A stretch of DNA of 64,000 nucleotides. Origin: Actinomyces marseillensis. GTDB taxonomy: Bacteria; Actinomycetota; Actinomycetes; Actinomycetales; Actinomycetaceae. Position 1 is the stretch's first letter; every line of letters begins with the position of its first letter. Where the stretch lies: assembly GCF_900155605.1 (NCBI RefSeq), contig NZ_LT707420.1, forward strand, positions 854,662-918,661, in the 5' to 3' direction. Made by a program: the position numbers and the translations under genes. Below the pieces are notes generated by a model. The model did not search any database and was not told the DNA's origin. It saw nothing but the letters and a program-made list of their open reading frames with translations. This document shows positions 8,318 to 16,516 of the stretch, in pieces.

Positions 8318-10297
8318 ATGACTGATACTTTGATTCACGGGCTGTACCGCGAAGGCGAAGAGATCGCCGACTCCAAGGCCCCCATGGATGTTCCCTTGGC
8401 TCAGGCCTGGGAACAGCGTAAGTTCAACGCGGCTCTGGTGAACCCCGCCAACCGTCGTAAGCTCCACGTCATCATCGTCGGCACCGGTCTTGCCGGTGGT
8501 GCAGCCGCCGCATCGCTGGGCGAGATGGGCTACAACATCGACGTCTTCTTCTACCAGGACTCCGCCCGCCGCGCGCACTCCATTGCAGCGCAGGGTGGTA
8601 TCAACGCTGCGAAGAACTACCGCAACGATAACGACTCCGTTTACCGACTCTTTTACGACACCGTCAAGGGCGGCGACTACCGTGCACGTGAAACCAACGT
8701 GTACCGCCTCGCTGAAGTCAGCGCCAGCATCATTGACCAGTGCGTGGCGCAGGGCGTCCCCTTCGCACGTGAATACGGCGGCCTGCTGGACAACCGTTCC
8801 TTCGGTGGTGTCCAGGTCTCGCGTACGTTCTACGCACGCGGCCAGACAGGTCAGCAGTTGCTCATCGGTGCCTACCAGGCACTGGAGCGTCAGGTTGCCG
8901 CCGGCACCGTGACCGAGCACTCTCGCCACGAGATGGTGGAACTCATCGTTTCCGACGGTCGCGCTCGCGGTATTGTTGCGCGCGACATGGCCACCGGCAA
9001 GCTCGAAACCCACATCGCTGATGCGGTCGTTCTGGCAACCGGCGGTTACGGAAACGTCTTCTTCCTCTCGACGAACGCGATGGGCTGCAACGCCACCGCA
9101 ATCTGGCGTGCATACCGCAAGGGCGCATACTTCGCGAACCCCTGCTTCACCCAGATTCACCCGACCTGCATCCCGCAGCACGGCGACCAGCAGTCCAAGC
9201 TGACGCTGATGTCCGAGTCCCTGCGTAACGACGGTCGTATTTGGGTTCCCAAGAAGGCCGAGGACTGCGAAAAGGATCCTCGCGACATTCCCGAAGAAGA
9301 TCGCGACTACTACTTGGAGCGCATCTACCCCTCCTTCGGTAACCTCGTTCCCCGTGATATCGCAAGCCGCCAGGCAAAGAACATGTGCGATGAGGGACGC
9401 GGCGTTGGCCCGAAGATCGATGGTGTTGCACGCGGCGTGTACCTCGACTTCTCCGAGGCCATCCAGCGCATGGGTAAGGCTGCAGTTTCCGCCAAGTACG
9501 GCAACCTCTTCGATATGTACGAGCGCATCACGGGCGATAACCCCTACGAAGTGCCCATGCGTATCTACCCGGCCGTTCACTACACGATGGGTGGTCTATG
9601 GGTTGACTACGACCTGGAATCCAACCTGCCCGGCCTGTACGTCGCTGGTGAAGCAAACTTCTCCGATCACGGCGCCAACCGCCTGGGCGCATCGGCACTG
9701 ATGCAGGGTCTGTCTGATGGTTACTTCGTTCTTCCGAACACCATCAACGACTACTTGGCACACTGCTTCAACCTGCCGAAGCTGGATGCTCAGTCCCCGG
9801 ATGTCGTCGAGGCACTGAACTCCGCTCAGGAGCGCATCGATAAGCTCATGTCGGTCAACGGTTCGCGTTCGGTGGATTCTTTCCACAAGGAACTGGGCCA
9901 GATCATGTGGGAATACTGCGGTATGGAGCGTCGCGAGGAAGGCCTGAAGAAGGCCATCGAGATGATCCGCAAGCTTCGCGCTGACTACTGGCGTGATGTT
10001 CGTGTTCCGGGCAAGTCCATCGGCGAGCTTAACCAGTCCCTGGAAAAGGCCGGCCGCGTTGCGGACTTCATGGAGCTGGGCGAGCTCATGTGCATCGATG
10101 CCCTGCACCGTGAGGAATCCTGCGGTGGCCACTTCCGTGCGGAGTCGCAGACACCGGAAGGTGAAGCCCTCCGTCACGATGACAAGTACCTCTATGTTGC
10201 AGCATGGCAGTGGGGTGGCGAGGACCAGCCTCCGATCCTCCACAAGGAAGCCTTGATCTACAACAACATCGAGCTGAAGCAGCGGAGTTACAAGTGA
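8318..10297 (+). CDS. sdhA: succinate dehydrogenase / fumarate reductase flavoprotein subunit
   Basis: Catalytic subunit oxidising succinate to fumarate, 659 residues. The FAD dinucleotide fold is [20 protein letters not shown] near residues 50-70. The covalent-FAD histidine is His87 in [14 protein letters not shown]. Further landmarks are [16 protein letters not shown] [29 protein letters not shown], and [31 protein letters not shown]. The second half carries the catalytic Arg region ([12 protein letters not shown]). AAGGA precedes the ATG. GTGA at its end overlaps the sdhB start. Direction of the reaction in vivo cannot be decided from sequence. Confidence 0.97.
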   Translation: MTDTLIHGLYREGEEIADSKAPMDVPLAQAWEQRKFNAALVNPANRRKLHVIIVGTGLAGGAAAASLGEMGYNIDVFFYQDSARRAHSIAAQGGINAAKNYRNDNDSVYRLFYDTVKGGDYRARETNVYRLAEVSASIIDQCVAQGVPFAREYGGLLDNRSFGGVQVSRTFYARGQTGQQLLIGAYQALERQVAAGTVTEHSRHEMVELIVSDGRARGIVARDMATGKLETHIADAVVLATGGYGNVFFLSTNAMGCNATAIWRAYRKGAYFANPCFTQIHPTCIPQHGDQQSKLTLMSESLRNDGRIWVPKKAEDCEKDPRDIPEEDRDYYLERIYPSFGNLVPRDIASRQAKNMCDEGRGVGPKIDGVARGVYLDFSEAIQRMGKAAVSAKYGNLFDMYERITGDNPYEVPMRIYPAVHYTMGGLWVDYDLESNLPGLYVAGEANFSDHGANRLGASALMQGLSDGYFVLPNTINDYLAHCFNLPKLDAQSPDVVEALNSAQERIDKLMSVNGSRSVDSFHKELGQIMWEYCGMERREEGLKKAIEMIRKLRADYWRDVRVPGKSIGELNQSLEKAGRVADFMELGELMCIDALHREESCGGHFRAESQTPEGEALRHDDKYLYVAAWQWGGEDQPPILHKEALIYNNIELKQRSYK

Positions 10298-11037
10298 ACC
10301 TGACACTGAAGATTTGGCGCCAAAACGGACCCGAGGATCCGGGTGCCATGCACGAATACCAAGTCCGCGGCATCTCTGAGGAATCCTCGTTCCTGGAAAT
10401 GCTCGACGTGTTGAACGAAGAGCTCTTTGCCCGCGGAGAAGAACCGATCGCATTTGATTCGGACTGCCGTGAAGGTATCTGTGGCCAGTGCGGTATTGTC
10501 ATCAACGGCATTGCCCACGGCCCCGAGGTCACCACGACCTGCCAGTTGCACATGCGTACCTTCCACGATGGTGATGTCATCACCATCGAGCCCTGGCGCG
10601 CAGAAGCATTCCCGATCATCAAGGACCTGGTTGTTAACCGCAGCGCTCTGGACCGAATCGTCCAGGCCGGTGGCTACATCTCGGTGAACACGGGAGCAGC
10701 TCCGGATGCGAACGGCACTCCGATTCCCAAGCAGGACGCAGATCGCGCTTTCGAAGCCGCTGCCTGCATCGGCTGTGGCGCCTGCGTGGCGGCCTGCCCG
10801 AACGCCTCGGCAATGCTCTTCACCTCGGCGAAGGTCACTCACCTGCACCTGCTTCCGCAGGGCAAGCCCGAGAACTACCGTCGCGTTGTCAGCATGCTCA
10901 ATCAGATGGACGAAGAAGGATTCGGTTCCTGCACGAACATCGGTGAGTGTGCAGCGGTCTGCCCCAAGCAGATCCCGCTCGACGTGATCTCCACGCTGAA
11001 CCGTCAGCTTGGAAAGGCAGCTCTCAAGGGCGTCTGA
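10294..11037 (+). CDS. sdhB: succinate dehydrogenase / fumarate reductase iron-sulfur subunit
   Basis: Electron-transfer subunit of complex II, 247 residues starting [13 protein letters not shown] at the GTG that overlaps the sdhA stop. The [2Fe-2S] cysteines are in [18 protein letters not shown] plus the Cys of TTCQLHMR. The ferredoxin-like domain has [16 protein letters not shown] and the later [16 protein letters not shown] for the [4Fe-4S] and [3Fe-4S] clusters. It closes the sdhCAB operon, and a strong UUCG-looped terminator follows 22 bases later. Confidence 0.96.
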   Translation: MNLTLKIWRQNGPEDPGAMHEYQVRGISEESSFLEMLDVLNEELFARGEEPIAFDSDCREGICGQCGIVINGIAHGPEVTTTCQLHMRTFHDGDVITIEPWRAEAFPIIKDLVVNRSALDRIVQAGGYISVNTGAAPDANGTPIPKQDADRAFEAAACIGCGACVAACPNASAMLFTSAKVTHLHLLPQGKPENYRRVVSMLNQMDEEGFGSCTNIGECAAVCPKQIPLDVISTLNRQLGKAALKGV

Positions 11038-11059
11038 GTCTTTCAATACTCACTGGTTT

Positions 11060-11085
11060 GGGGACGATCCTTCGGGATCGTCCCC
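11060..11085 (+). terminator. terminator of sdhCAB
   Basis: An 11-base perfect stem GGGGACGATCC / GGATCGTCCCC around a TTCG tetraloop, followed by ATCCCTTTT. Confidence 0.9.
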
Positions 11086-11124
11086 ATCCCTTTTGCGGCG
11101 TATGCGCATCATGAGCCGCCGGAC

Positions 11125-11130
11125 TAAAAT
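11125..11130 (+). promoter_or_regulatory. -10 element for leaderless tsaD
   Basis: TAAAAT, one base from the TATAAT consensus, sits six bases before the tsaD GTG. With a terminator just upstream, tsaD must have its own promoter, and no Shine-Dalgarno is visible. Confidence 0.6.
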
Positions 11131-11136
11131 GGCCGG

Positions 11137-12198
11137 GTGAGTGAAAAAGACCCCTTGGTATTGGGAATTGAATCCACCTGCGATGAGACAGGTGTCGCCT
11201 TGGTGCGTGGCTGTGATCTTCTAGTTGATCGGACCGCGACCTCCATGGATCAGTACGCCCGCTACGGCGGCATCATCCCTGAAATTGCCTCGCGTGCACA
11301 CCTGGAATCCTTCATTCCGACCTTGGACAGTGCCCTCGAAGAAGCAGGGGTCACTCTTGACGAGGTGGACGCAGTCGCGGTTGCTGCCGGTCCGGGTCTC
11401 GTCGGCTCACTCACCGTCGGTATTTGCGCAGCCAAAGCGCTGGCCTCGTCAATTGGAAAGCCGCTGTACGGGGTCAATCACGTTATCGGCCACCTCGCCG
11501 TCGACAAACTCGCCGATGGCCCCCTCGCAGAGCGTTTCATCGGTTTGGTGGTCTCGGGCGGACACTCGAACCTGCTTCTCATTAACGACATCGCGACCGA
11601 TGTCCGTGAACTCGGCGGGACCCTTGACGATGCTGCCGGTGAAGCCTTCGATAAGGTAGGTCGTCTGCTGGATCTTCCCTATCCGGGTGGCCCCCACGTT
11701 GACCGTCTCTCGCAAAAGGGCGACCCGACTGCGATCCGTTTCCCGCGTGGTTTGGCAGCCGGGAAAGACCAGGAGCGTCACAAGTACAACTTCTCCTTCT
11801 CCGGGCTCAAGACTGCTGTCGCGCGCTACGTAGAAGGCCTTAAGGAACGCGGAGAAGCCCTTCCCGCCGAGGATATTTGTGCCGGTTTCTCGGAAGCTGT
11901 GAATGATTCCCTGACCTCAAAGGCGGTACGCGCCGCACTGGATCATGGTTGCGACACCATCGTCGTGGGTGGCGGGTTCTCCGCTAACTCGCGCTTGCGT
12001 TCCCTGATTGTTCAGCGTGCCGAGGACGCGGGACTGAGTGTCCGTATGCCTCCCTTGCGGTTCTGCACGGATAACGGCGCGCAGATCGCGGCGATGGGAT
12101 CGGAATTGGTCCGCGCGGGCGTTGCACCTTCAGACTGGGATTTCTCTCCTGATTCTGGGATGCCGCTGACGCAGACTTCTATGCTTCCCCGTCACTGA
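11137..12198 (+). CDS. tsaD: tRNA N6-adenosine threonylcarbamoyltransferase TsaD
   Basis: Catalytic subunit that transfers threonylcarbamoyl from its AMP ester to A37 of tRNA. It opens with LGIESTCDETGVALV. The metal-binding histidines His115 and His119 are in GVNHVIGHLA. GLVVSGGHSNLLLI, LGGTLDDAAGEAFDKVGRLLDLPYPGGPHVD, FSFSGLKTAV and VVGGGFSANSRLR follow in family order. The 353 residues match the family. It is separated from its partners tsaE and tsaB by sdhCAB. Its last 20 bases overlap the end of the convergent methyltransferase gene. Confidence 0.96.
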   Translation: MSEKDPLVLGIESTCDETGVALVRGCDLLVDRTATSMDQYARYGGIIPEIASRAHLESFIPTLDSALEEAGVTLDEVDAVAVAAGPGLVGSLTVGICAAKALASSIGKPLYGVNHVIGHLAVDKLADGPLAERFIGLVVSGGHSNLLLINDIATDVRELGGTLDDAAGEAFDKVGRLLDLPYPGGPHVDRLSQKGDPTAIRFPRGLAAGKDQERHKYNFSFSGLKTAVARYVEGLKERGEALPAEDICAGFSEAVNDSLTSKAVRAALDHGCDTIVVGGGFSANSRLRSLIVQRAEDAGLSVRMPPLRFCTDNGAQIAAMGSELVRAGVAPSDWDFSPDSGMPLTQTSMLPRH

Positions 12199-13417
12199 TT
12201 CTCCGGGCAATAATTGCCCGGTGGGCGCCGCCGATGCGCGTTGCAATGATGACGGCTTCGGCGTCTCCCTTGAGTTTCAGGGATTTTCTTAAGGCATCTG
12301 GCTGAATGTCAGCCCCGCGTTTCTTAATTTCGACGCGCCCGACGTTAAGCGCACGCAGTACCTGCTGAATGTTCTTGACGCGCAGATTCACGTGATCGAT
12401 CACTTCGAAAGCACTGGCGAAAGGTGTCTGGTGCAGGGTGGGACCACTCAGGTATGCAATCGATTCACTGACAAGGTGAGCCCCCATCTGCTCTGCAAGA
12501 CAGGCGATTGTCCCTGAGCGGATCACCGCAGAATCTGGCTCAAAGATATAACTGTCCAGCGGGCCGCACTCGGCTTGGCGAGGCTGCGAATTTGCCGCCT
12601 GCGTCTGTGGATCGATGAGAGTGTGGACCTGATCAGCAGTGATGACGCTTGCCGATCGCCCCGCCCCTTCTGGTGCAAGCTCAGGCGCCCACAGCGCGGC
12701 CTCGAGAAGGTCTCCATCGACGCTGGTCCACTGCGCATGGAAGTACTCGGGGATTAAGTTGTAGGGGATCCCAGGGGCCACCTTGACGCCGAGGCGGGGG
12801 ATGGAATCCCCCCAAGCCAGCACGTGGTCTAGGGAAGGTGACCAATCCTCGGGGGAAGTAATGCGCTTCGACCCGCCCTGCTTGCCCGTGCGCCTCGCGG
12901 GATCGGCGAAAAGAGCGTCAAAACCATAGGTGTGAAAGTTCTCGCCGTGAAGCGTCGTCACGTCTCTTTTTTCAACGCGGCACGATGGGAAAGCAGAAAG
13001 GTTCGCACCCGCTGTGGCAAGGGCCTCGTCGTTGATGTCGAAGGATGTCACGCGCATTCCCGCACGGGCGAAAGCAAAGGAATCCGCTCCGATTCCGCAC
13101 CCGAGGTCGCCGATGTGGTGTGCCCCTGAATCAAGGAAACGTTGCGCGTGCAGGCGGGCGACCACCCAGCGGGTTGCTTGCTCATAGCCATCGCGCGTCC
13201 ACAAAAGCGTGCGAGCAAGAGAGCCGAACTTCTTCTCCGCTTGGGTGCGCAGCTGCAGTTGGGAAGCAACTGCCGAGGCGACTTCCGGGTCTGCGACTTG
13301 GGAGCGTATTGCGAGCGCAAGATCCATGGGGGAGAGAGAACGAAACGCACCCTCGCGTTCCCATTGGGCAAGCAGCTCGCGGCCGGGGGAGGACAGGAGG
13401 GGCGTAATGGAGGACAT
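12179..13417 (-). CDS. class I SAM-dependent methyltransferase with THUMP-like C-terminal domain
   Basis: About 412 residues. The SAM-binding motif I is HIGDLGCGIGADSFAFARAG near residue 100, followed by VTSFDINDEAL and a FDALFADPARRTGKQGG segment (DPAR in place of the NPPY-type catalytic motif). The C-terminal part, with LRALNVGRVEIKKRGADIQPDALRKSLKLKG, resembles the THUMP-like domain of an actinobacterial methyltransferase family whose substrate is not established to my knowledge; RNA is likely given that domain. I used the ATG at 13417, and a GTG six bases earlier is possible. It converges on and overlaps tsaD. Confidence 0.8.
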   Translation of the reverse strand: MSSITPLLSSPGRELLAQWEREGAFRSLSPMDLALAIRSQVADPEVASAVASQLQLRTQAEKKFGSLARTLLWTRDGYEQATRWVVARLHAQRFLDSGAHHIGDLGCGIGADSFAFARAGMRVTSFDINDEALATAGANLSAFPSCRVEKRDVTTLHGENFHTYGFDALFADPARRTGKQGGSKRITSPEDWSPSLDHVLAWGDSIPRLGVKVAPGIPYNLIPEYFHAQWTSVDGDLLEAALWAPELAPEGAGRSASVITADQVHTLIDPQTQAANSQPRQAECGPLDSYIFEPDSAVIRSGTIACLAEQMGAHLVSESIAYLSGPTLHQTPFASAFEVIDHVNLRVKNIQQVLRALNVGRVEIKKRGADIQPDALRKSLKLKGDAEAVIIATRIGGAHRAIIARRISDGEA

Positions 13418-13501
13418 GCACACTATTCTTGCTGAAATTCAAGGTAGAAGAGAAACCTAGTGGGGTGTGTGGGGGGTTCAGGTGGAGAGAAAGGAAGAAG
13501 C

Positions 13502-13526
13502 TGGCACTCAGTTTGCTAGAGTGCCA
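13502..13526 (+). promoter_or_regulatory. CIRCE operator for HrcA
   Basis: Perfect inverted repeat TGGCACTC - 9 bases - GAGTGCCA, matching the conserved core and spacing of CIRCE (GCACTC-N9-GAGTGC). HrcA binds this element to repress chaperonin genes. It overlaps the inferred groES -35 hexamer. Confidence 0.93.
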
Positions 13527-13541
13527 ATCGAAGCCTAAACT
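13513..13541 (+). promoter_or_regulatory. groES promoter
   Basis: TTGCTA (13513-13518) and TAAACT (13536-13541) are separated by 17 bases. The -35 lies inside the CIRCE, so HrcA binding would block polymerase. Confidence 0.6.
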
Positions 13542-13632
13542 GAGTCCGTAAACACATTGCGATCCCATACCTGACCCCCGCGACGGCAGGGAAGGGATGA
13601 CAAATCGTTACGAGAAGAAAGGGAGTGCTGAC

Positions 13633-13929
13633 ATGGCAATCACCATTAAGCCCCTCGAAGATCGCATTGTTATCCGTCAGGTTGACAGCGAAGAAAAGAC
13701 CGCTTCAGGTCTCTACATCCCCGATGCAGCCAAGGAAAAGCCCCAGGAAGGCGAAGTTCTGGCTGTTGGCCCCGGCCGCGTTGATGACAACGGCAACCGC
13801 GTCCCCGTCGACGTCAAGGTTGGCGACCACGTGATCTTCAGCCGTTTCGGTGGCACCGAAGTCAAGTACGACGGCGAAGAGCTGCAGATCCTGTCTGCAC
13901 GCGACGTTCTGGCGATCGTCGAGCGCTGA
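13633..13929 (+). CDS. groES: co-chaperonin GroES
   Basis: The 98-residue lid of the GroEL folding chamber. [41 protein letters not shown] and the terminal DVLAIVE are canonical. The mobile-loop region [12 protein letters not shown] is intact. The ATG at 13633 follows GAAAGGGAG. A longer in-frame start at 13597 would place the ribosome site inside the gene and is rejected. The gene stands alone: a terminator follows and the next gene is on the other strand, so groEL lies elsewhere. Repression by HrcA through CIRCE is expected. Confidence 0.97.
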   Translation: MAITIKPLEDRIVIRQVDSEEKTASGLYIPDAAKEKPQEGEVLAVGPGRVDDNGNRVPVDVKVGDHVIFSRFGGTEVKYDGEELQILSARDVLAIVER

Positions 13930-13964
13930 AAATCTTGATACAGGCGCGCTCAGCGCTTGTTGAG

Positions 13965-13996
13965 GATGGGTCCGGACAATAAGGTCCGGGCCCATC
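13965..13996. terminator. bidirectional terminator between groES and ccdA-like gene
   Basis: Thirteen-base stem with one G-T pair (13965-13977 with 13984-13996), loop AATAAG, followed by CTTTTTAT on the plus strand. It touches the end of the convergent gene. Confidence 0.85.
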
Positions 13997-14951
13997 ACTT
14001 TTTATCTGAAGAAGTCCCGGGTTGATTCGAGGACTCGCTGCGGGGAACCAGCATGAAAATAGCAGCAACAATCAATACTCCAGCAGCTGCAAAGACCCAC
14101 CAGGGGATCGCGCCGAAGGTAGCGATGATCGTTTCCTCCCACCCCGACAAGGTTCCCAGTGAGATGAGACCTCCAAGAGGATTGCCGAGGTCAACGAGCA
14201 GGAGAAGCAGCCCCAGAGCGATTAAAACCAAGCCCGAAATGACATTGGTCCAGGTCGTTTCGCGGCCCAAAAATCGCAGCGGTTTGGGGCGGATAATTGC
14301 TTGAACGCGGCCGGCGGTTTTTCTCCAGACCAGTGCAAGGACAAGCAAAGGAAATGCCATTCCTGCCGAGTAGAAGACCATCGAAATTGCGCCAGAAACC
14401 GGGGAGCCTCCCAGCGCTGAGGTCGCAAGAACCGCTCCTAGAATGGGCCCCGCGCATCCGACGCCGGCGATCCCGTAGGTAATCCCCAGAAGATAAACCG
14501 CGATGGGGGTGCTCTTTTCTCCCGAGGGTGCGCCGGCGGGGGAAAGAGAAACTTGAGGCGTCGAGGCCGCGTGGGCGCTGAGCTGGCCAGCTGCAGTGGG
14601 CGTGCTCAAGGTAAGTTTCGTGGCCGGCCGCGTGGGCGCAGGCCTCGGACTACCGAAGTGGAATTTTGGAAAGTCAAGGGCCGCGATGGTGATGATTCCC
14701 GCGCAGATCACGAGGAAGGCAACAACGTGGGTGATCAAAGAGGCATGCTCGCGGATGAGCGCAACGACCCCAGATAGAGCAATGCCAAGCGGGATGAGCG
14801 GAGTCATGAGCCCGAGCCAAAAGATCCCGCAGCGTGCGATGAGCTGACTAGGAGAACGGAATGCGTAGGAAAAGAACGCAGGCAGGAGCATGACTGAGCA
14901 GGGCGCACACAGCGTCAAAACTCCGCCTAAGAAGGCGATAAAAGGGTTCAC
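13995..14951 (-). CDS. CcdA/DsbD-type transmembrane thiol reductase (cytochrome c biogenesis family)
   Basis: About 318 residues with six or more membrane helices. CcdA-like proteins carry electrons across the membrane to extracytoplasmic thiol proteins. The conserved cysteine pair near the N-terminus is seen as LTLCAPCSVMLLPAFFSYAF. A second pore segment has YGIAGVGCAGPILGAVLATSA with a single Cys. A polar insertion of about 50 residues (PRPAPTRPATKL through GEKSTP) separates the third and fourth helices. The GTG start overlaps the stop of the upstream DsbA-like gene, so the two are coupled and probably form one reducing or oxidising system outside the membrane. Confidence 0.85.
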   Translation of the reverse strand: MNPFIAFLGGVLTLCAPCSVMLLPAFFSYAFRSPSQLIARCGIFWLGLMTPLIPLGIALSGVVALIREHASLITHVVAFLVICAGIITIAALDFPKFHFGSPRPAPTRPATKLTLSTPTAAGQLSAHAASTPQVSLSPAGAPSGEKSTPIAVYLLGITYGIAGVGCAGPILGAVLATSALGGSPVSGAISMVFYSAGMAFPLLVLALVWRKTAGRVQAIIRPKPLRFLGRETTWTNVISGLVLIALGLLLLLVDLGNPLGGLISLGTLSGWEETIIATFGAIPWWVFAAAGVLIVAAIFMLVPRSESSNQPGTSSDKK

Positions 14952-15742
14952 TTCTTGAGGTGCTCGGCTTGGTTCGCAATGGTTGCGCGGATGTAGTCAG
15001 CATCGCGGTAGCCCGAAATGAAGCTATCGCCAATGAACATGAAGGGAGTGCCTTGAATCCCGATCTGGTAGGCATCATTCTGCGCCTGCTTAACTTGGGC
15101 TGCGGTATTCGCATCCGTCGTATCCGCACGGAACTTATCGAGGTCACTCACGCCGGCCTTTTGGGCAAGTGCCGTCAAAGAATCCATCGTGTATTCGGGG
15201 TGTCCGGAGGGATCAGCTTCTCCGTAGGCTGCTGCAACAAATTCCCAGAAACGTCCCTGATTGGCCGCTGCGATTCCCGCCTGAGCGGCAAGGGGAGAGG
15301 ACTGGGAGATCTGTGCGAGGTCGCGCCACTCGATCCTGAGCGTGCCGTTTGCGACCAAATCCTCAAGCTGAGGTTCGACCTGCTTGGCAAGGCGCGTGCA
15401 GTAGGGGCACGAGAAATCAGAGTAGAGCACCATGACAACAGGAGCGTCAACGCTTCCCTTCGCGCGAGCATCGCCGGGGTCACGGTGCTGCTGCGCGTGG
15501 ATGATGCTGAGTCCCTGCTCGTCGGTAACCGTGGGGGCAAAGGAACTTTGCGCGGTGGGCGCGACCGTCGCTTGTGGTGTCTGCTGCATTGCAGTTGCGC
15601 TGGGCATCGCCGAGGCCGATGAAGTTGCTGCGGGGGTAGAGGGGCGGTTGGTCCACCACACGGCACCGCAAATGAGTGCGACAGCACATGCGAGAAGAGC
15701 GATAGCGATGATTCGTTGTTTGCTGCCTTGGCGCGTCGTCAT
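14948..15742 (-). CDS. membrane-anchored DsbA/DsbG-like thioredoxin-fold protein
   Basis: 264 residues. An N-terminal membrane segment (residues 10-30, IIAIALLACAVALICGAVWW) is followed by a Thr/Ala/Ser-rich linker and a thioredoxin-4 domain with the active site CPYC at residues 112-115 (VLYSDFSCPYC). The cis-Pro loop is IGIQGTPFMFIGDSFISGY. Such proteins act in disulfide formation or exchange on secreted proteins. GAAAGGTGACC precedes the ATG. It overlaps the CcdA-like gene by four bases. The oxidising or reducing role cannot be read from the sequence alone. Confidence 0.88.
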   Translation of the reverse strand: MTTRQGSKQRIIAIALLACAVALICGAVWWTNRPSTPAATSSASAMPSATAMQQTPQATVAPTAQSSFAPTVTDEQGLSIIHAQQHRDPGDARAKGSVDAPVVMVLYSDFSCPYCTRLAKQVEPQLEDLVANGTLRIEWRDLAQISQSSPLAAQAGIAAANQGRFWEFVAAAYGEADPSGHPEYTMDSLTALAQKAGVSDLDKFRADTTDANTAAQVKQAQNDAYQIGIQGTPFMFIGDSFISGYRDADYIRATIANQAEHLKK

Positions 15743-15825
15743 TGGTCACCTTTCGCCTGAATTGATGGGGATCAGTTCAGTGTATTGTATGGGGCTCGTG
15801 AGGGCGAATAATCTGCGAGCATGAG

Positions 15826-15857
15826 AAACTCGCCCGGGAAGCGTCCCGAGCGAGTTT
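15826..15857. terminator. terminator between whiB and the redox pair
   Basis: AAACTCGC and GCGAGTTT arms with an inner CGGGA/TCCCG helix. It lies downstream of whiB (minus strand). The 83 bases between it and 15743 hold nothing recognisable apart from a likely promoter for the DsbA-like gene. Confidence 0.8.
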
Positions 15858-15878
15858 GTTGTTTACGTATGAAGTGCG

Positions 15879-16172
15879 TCAGGATGCTCGGCGGATCCGA
15901 CGACGCTGAACTTCTTCGCGTCGTTCCTCTTCTGTCATGCCGCCCCAGATTCCATAGGGCTCCTGAGCGCGCAGAGCATATTCGCGGCACTGCTCGATGA
16001 CGGGGCAGGTTGCGCAAATGGCCTTAGCGCCAGCTGCACGACGGCGACGAGTAGAGCCTCGTTCACCCTCGGGGTGGAAGAAAAGTTCCGTGTCGAGGTC
16101 GCGACATGCGCCCTGGTACTGCCATTCCCACGCATCAATCGAAGGTCCGGGCAGTCGGGAGACGTCAGACAT
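15879..16172 (-). CDS. WhiB-family iron-sulfur transcriptional regulator
   Basis: A 97-residue Wbl protein. The four cluster cysteines are Cys23, Cys53, Cys56 and Cys62 (CATCPVIEQC), followed by the GIWGG turn at 74-78 and a basic tail EERREEVQRRRIRR that contacts DNA or sigma factor. ATG 16172 is preceded by GGAGGTACTC, so an ATG four codons earlier, which overlaps that site, is rejected. Length and GRL-less N-terminus suggest the WhiB2/WhmD or WhiB1 branch, which I cannot decide. Wbl proteins work with the primary sigma factor and sense redox or NO. Confidence 0.93.
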   Translation of the reverse strand: MSDVSRLPGPSIDAWEWQYQGACRDLDTELFFHPEGERGSTRRRRAAGAKAICATCPVIEQCREYALRAQEPYGIWGGMTEEERREEVQRRRIRRAS

Positions 16173-16200
16173 GAGTACCTCCATTCATTGGTCTTTCCGG

Positions 16201-16217
16201 CAAGAGACGATCTCTTG
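16201..16217. promoter_or_regulatory. palindrome in the whiB 5' leader
   Basis: CAAGAGA-CGA-TCTCTTG is a perfect inverted repeat of 7-base arms, 29 bases upstream of the whiB start and downstream of the inferred -10. It could be an operator or a small RNA hairpin. Confidence 0.45.
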
Positions 16218-16233
16218 AGGAAGGACTGAATGA

Positions 16234-16263
16234 AGGCTACCGAATTGTGCAAGAGTTATTCAA
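16234..16263 (-). promoter_or_regulatory. likely whiB promoter
   Basis: Read on the minus strand: TTGAAT (16263-16258), 18-base spacer, TAGCCT (16239-16234). Confidence 0.45.
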
Positions 16264-16516
16264 GCCCTTGTCACATAATCATAGTTGTTTCACAGGAAAC
16301 CGAAAATGCTTTAACTTCCAGCCAAAACCGCATTATTACGGCATATAACGGTCAGCTGTAAGGAGGCTGAAAGCGCAATTTTGTTGCCTGTCACATATTC
16401 TTGCTCAGCTGTGAGCGGACAAAATCTCAGCCCTCGATTGGCGAAGACGACCTTCAGAGCTGACAATCAATAGGTAGCATTCATTTAGGTATCCTTCAGA
16501 AAGGCAGGAGAAGGCG
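16264..16516. other. AT-rich divergent intergenic region between whiB and the MerR-type gene
   Basis: No coding signal seen. The 9-mer TGTCACATA occurs twice, at 16269-16277 and 16389-16397. AGGAGA before 16517 is the ribosome site of the next gene. Confidence 0.5.

Noticed and set aside
8165..9580. Long open frame on the minus strand across sdhA (471 codons)
   Set aside because: It is wholly antisense to sdhA and its translation is Val/Gly/Asp-rich without a domain. Strong codon bias in sdhA keeps the opposite strand free of stops.
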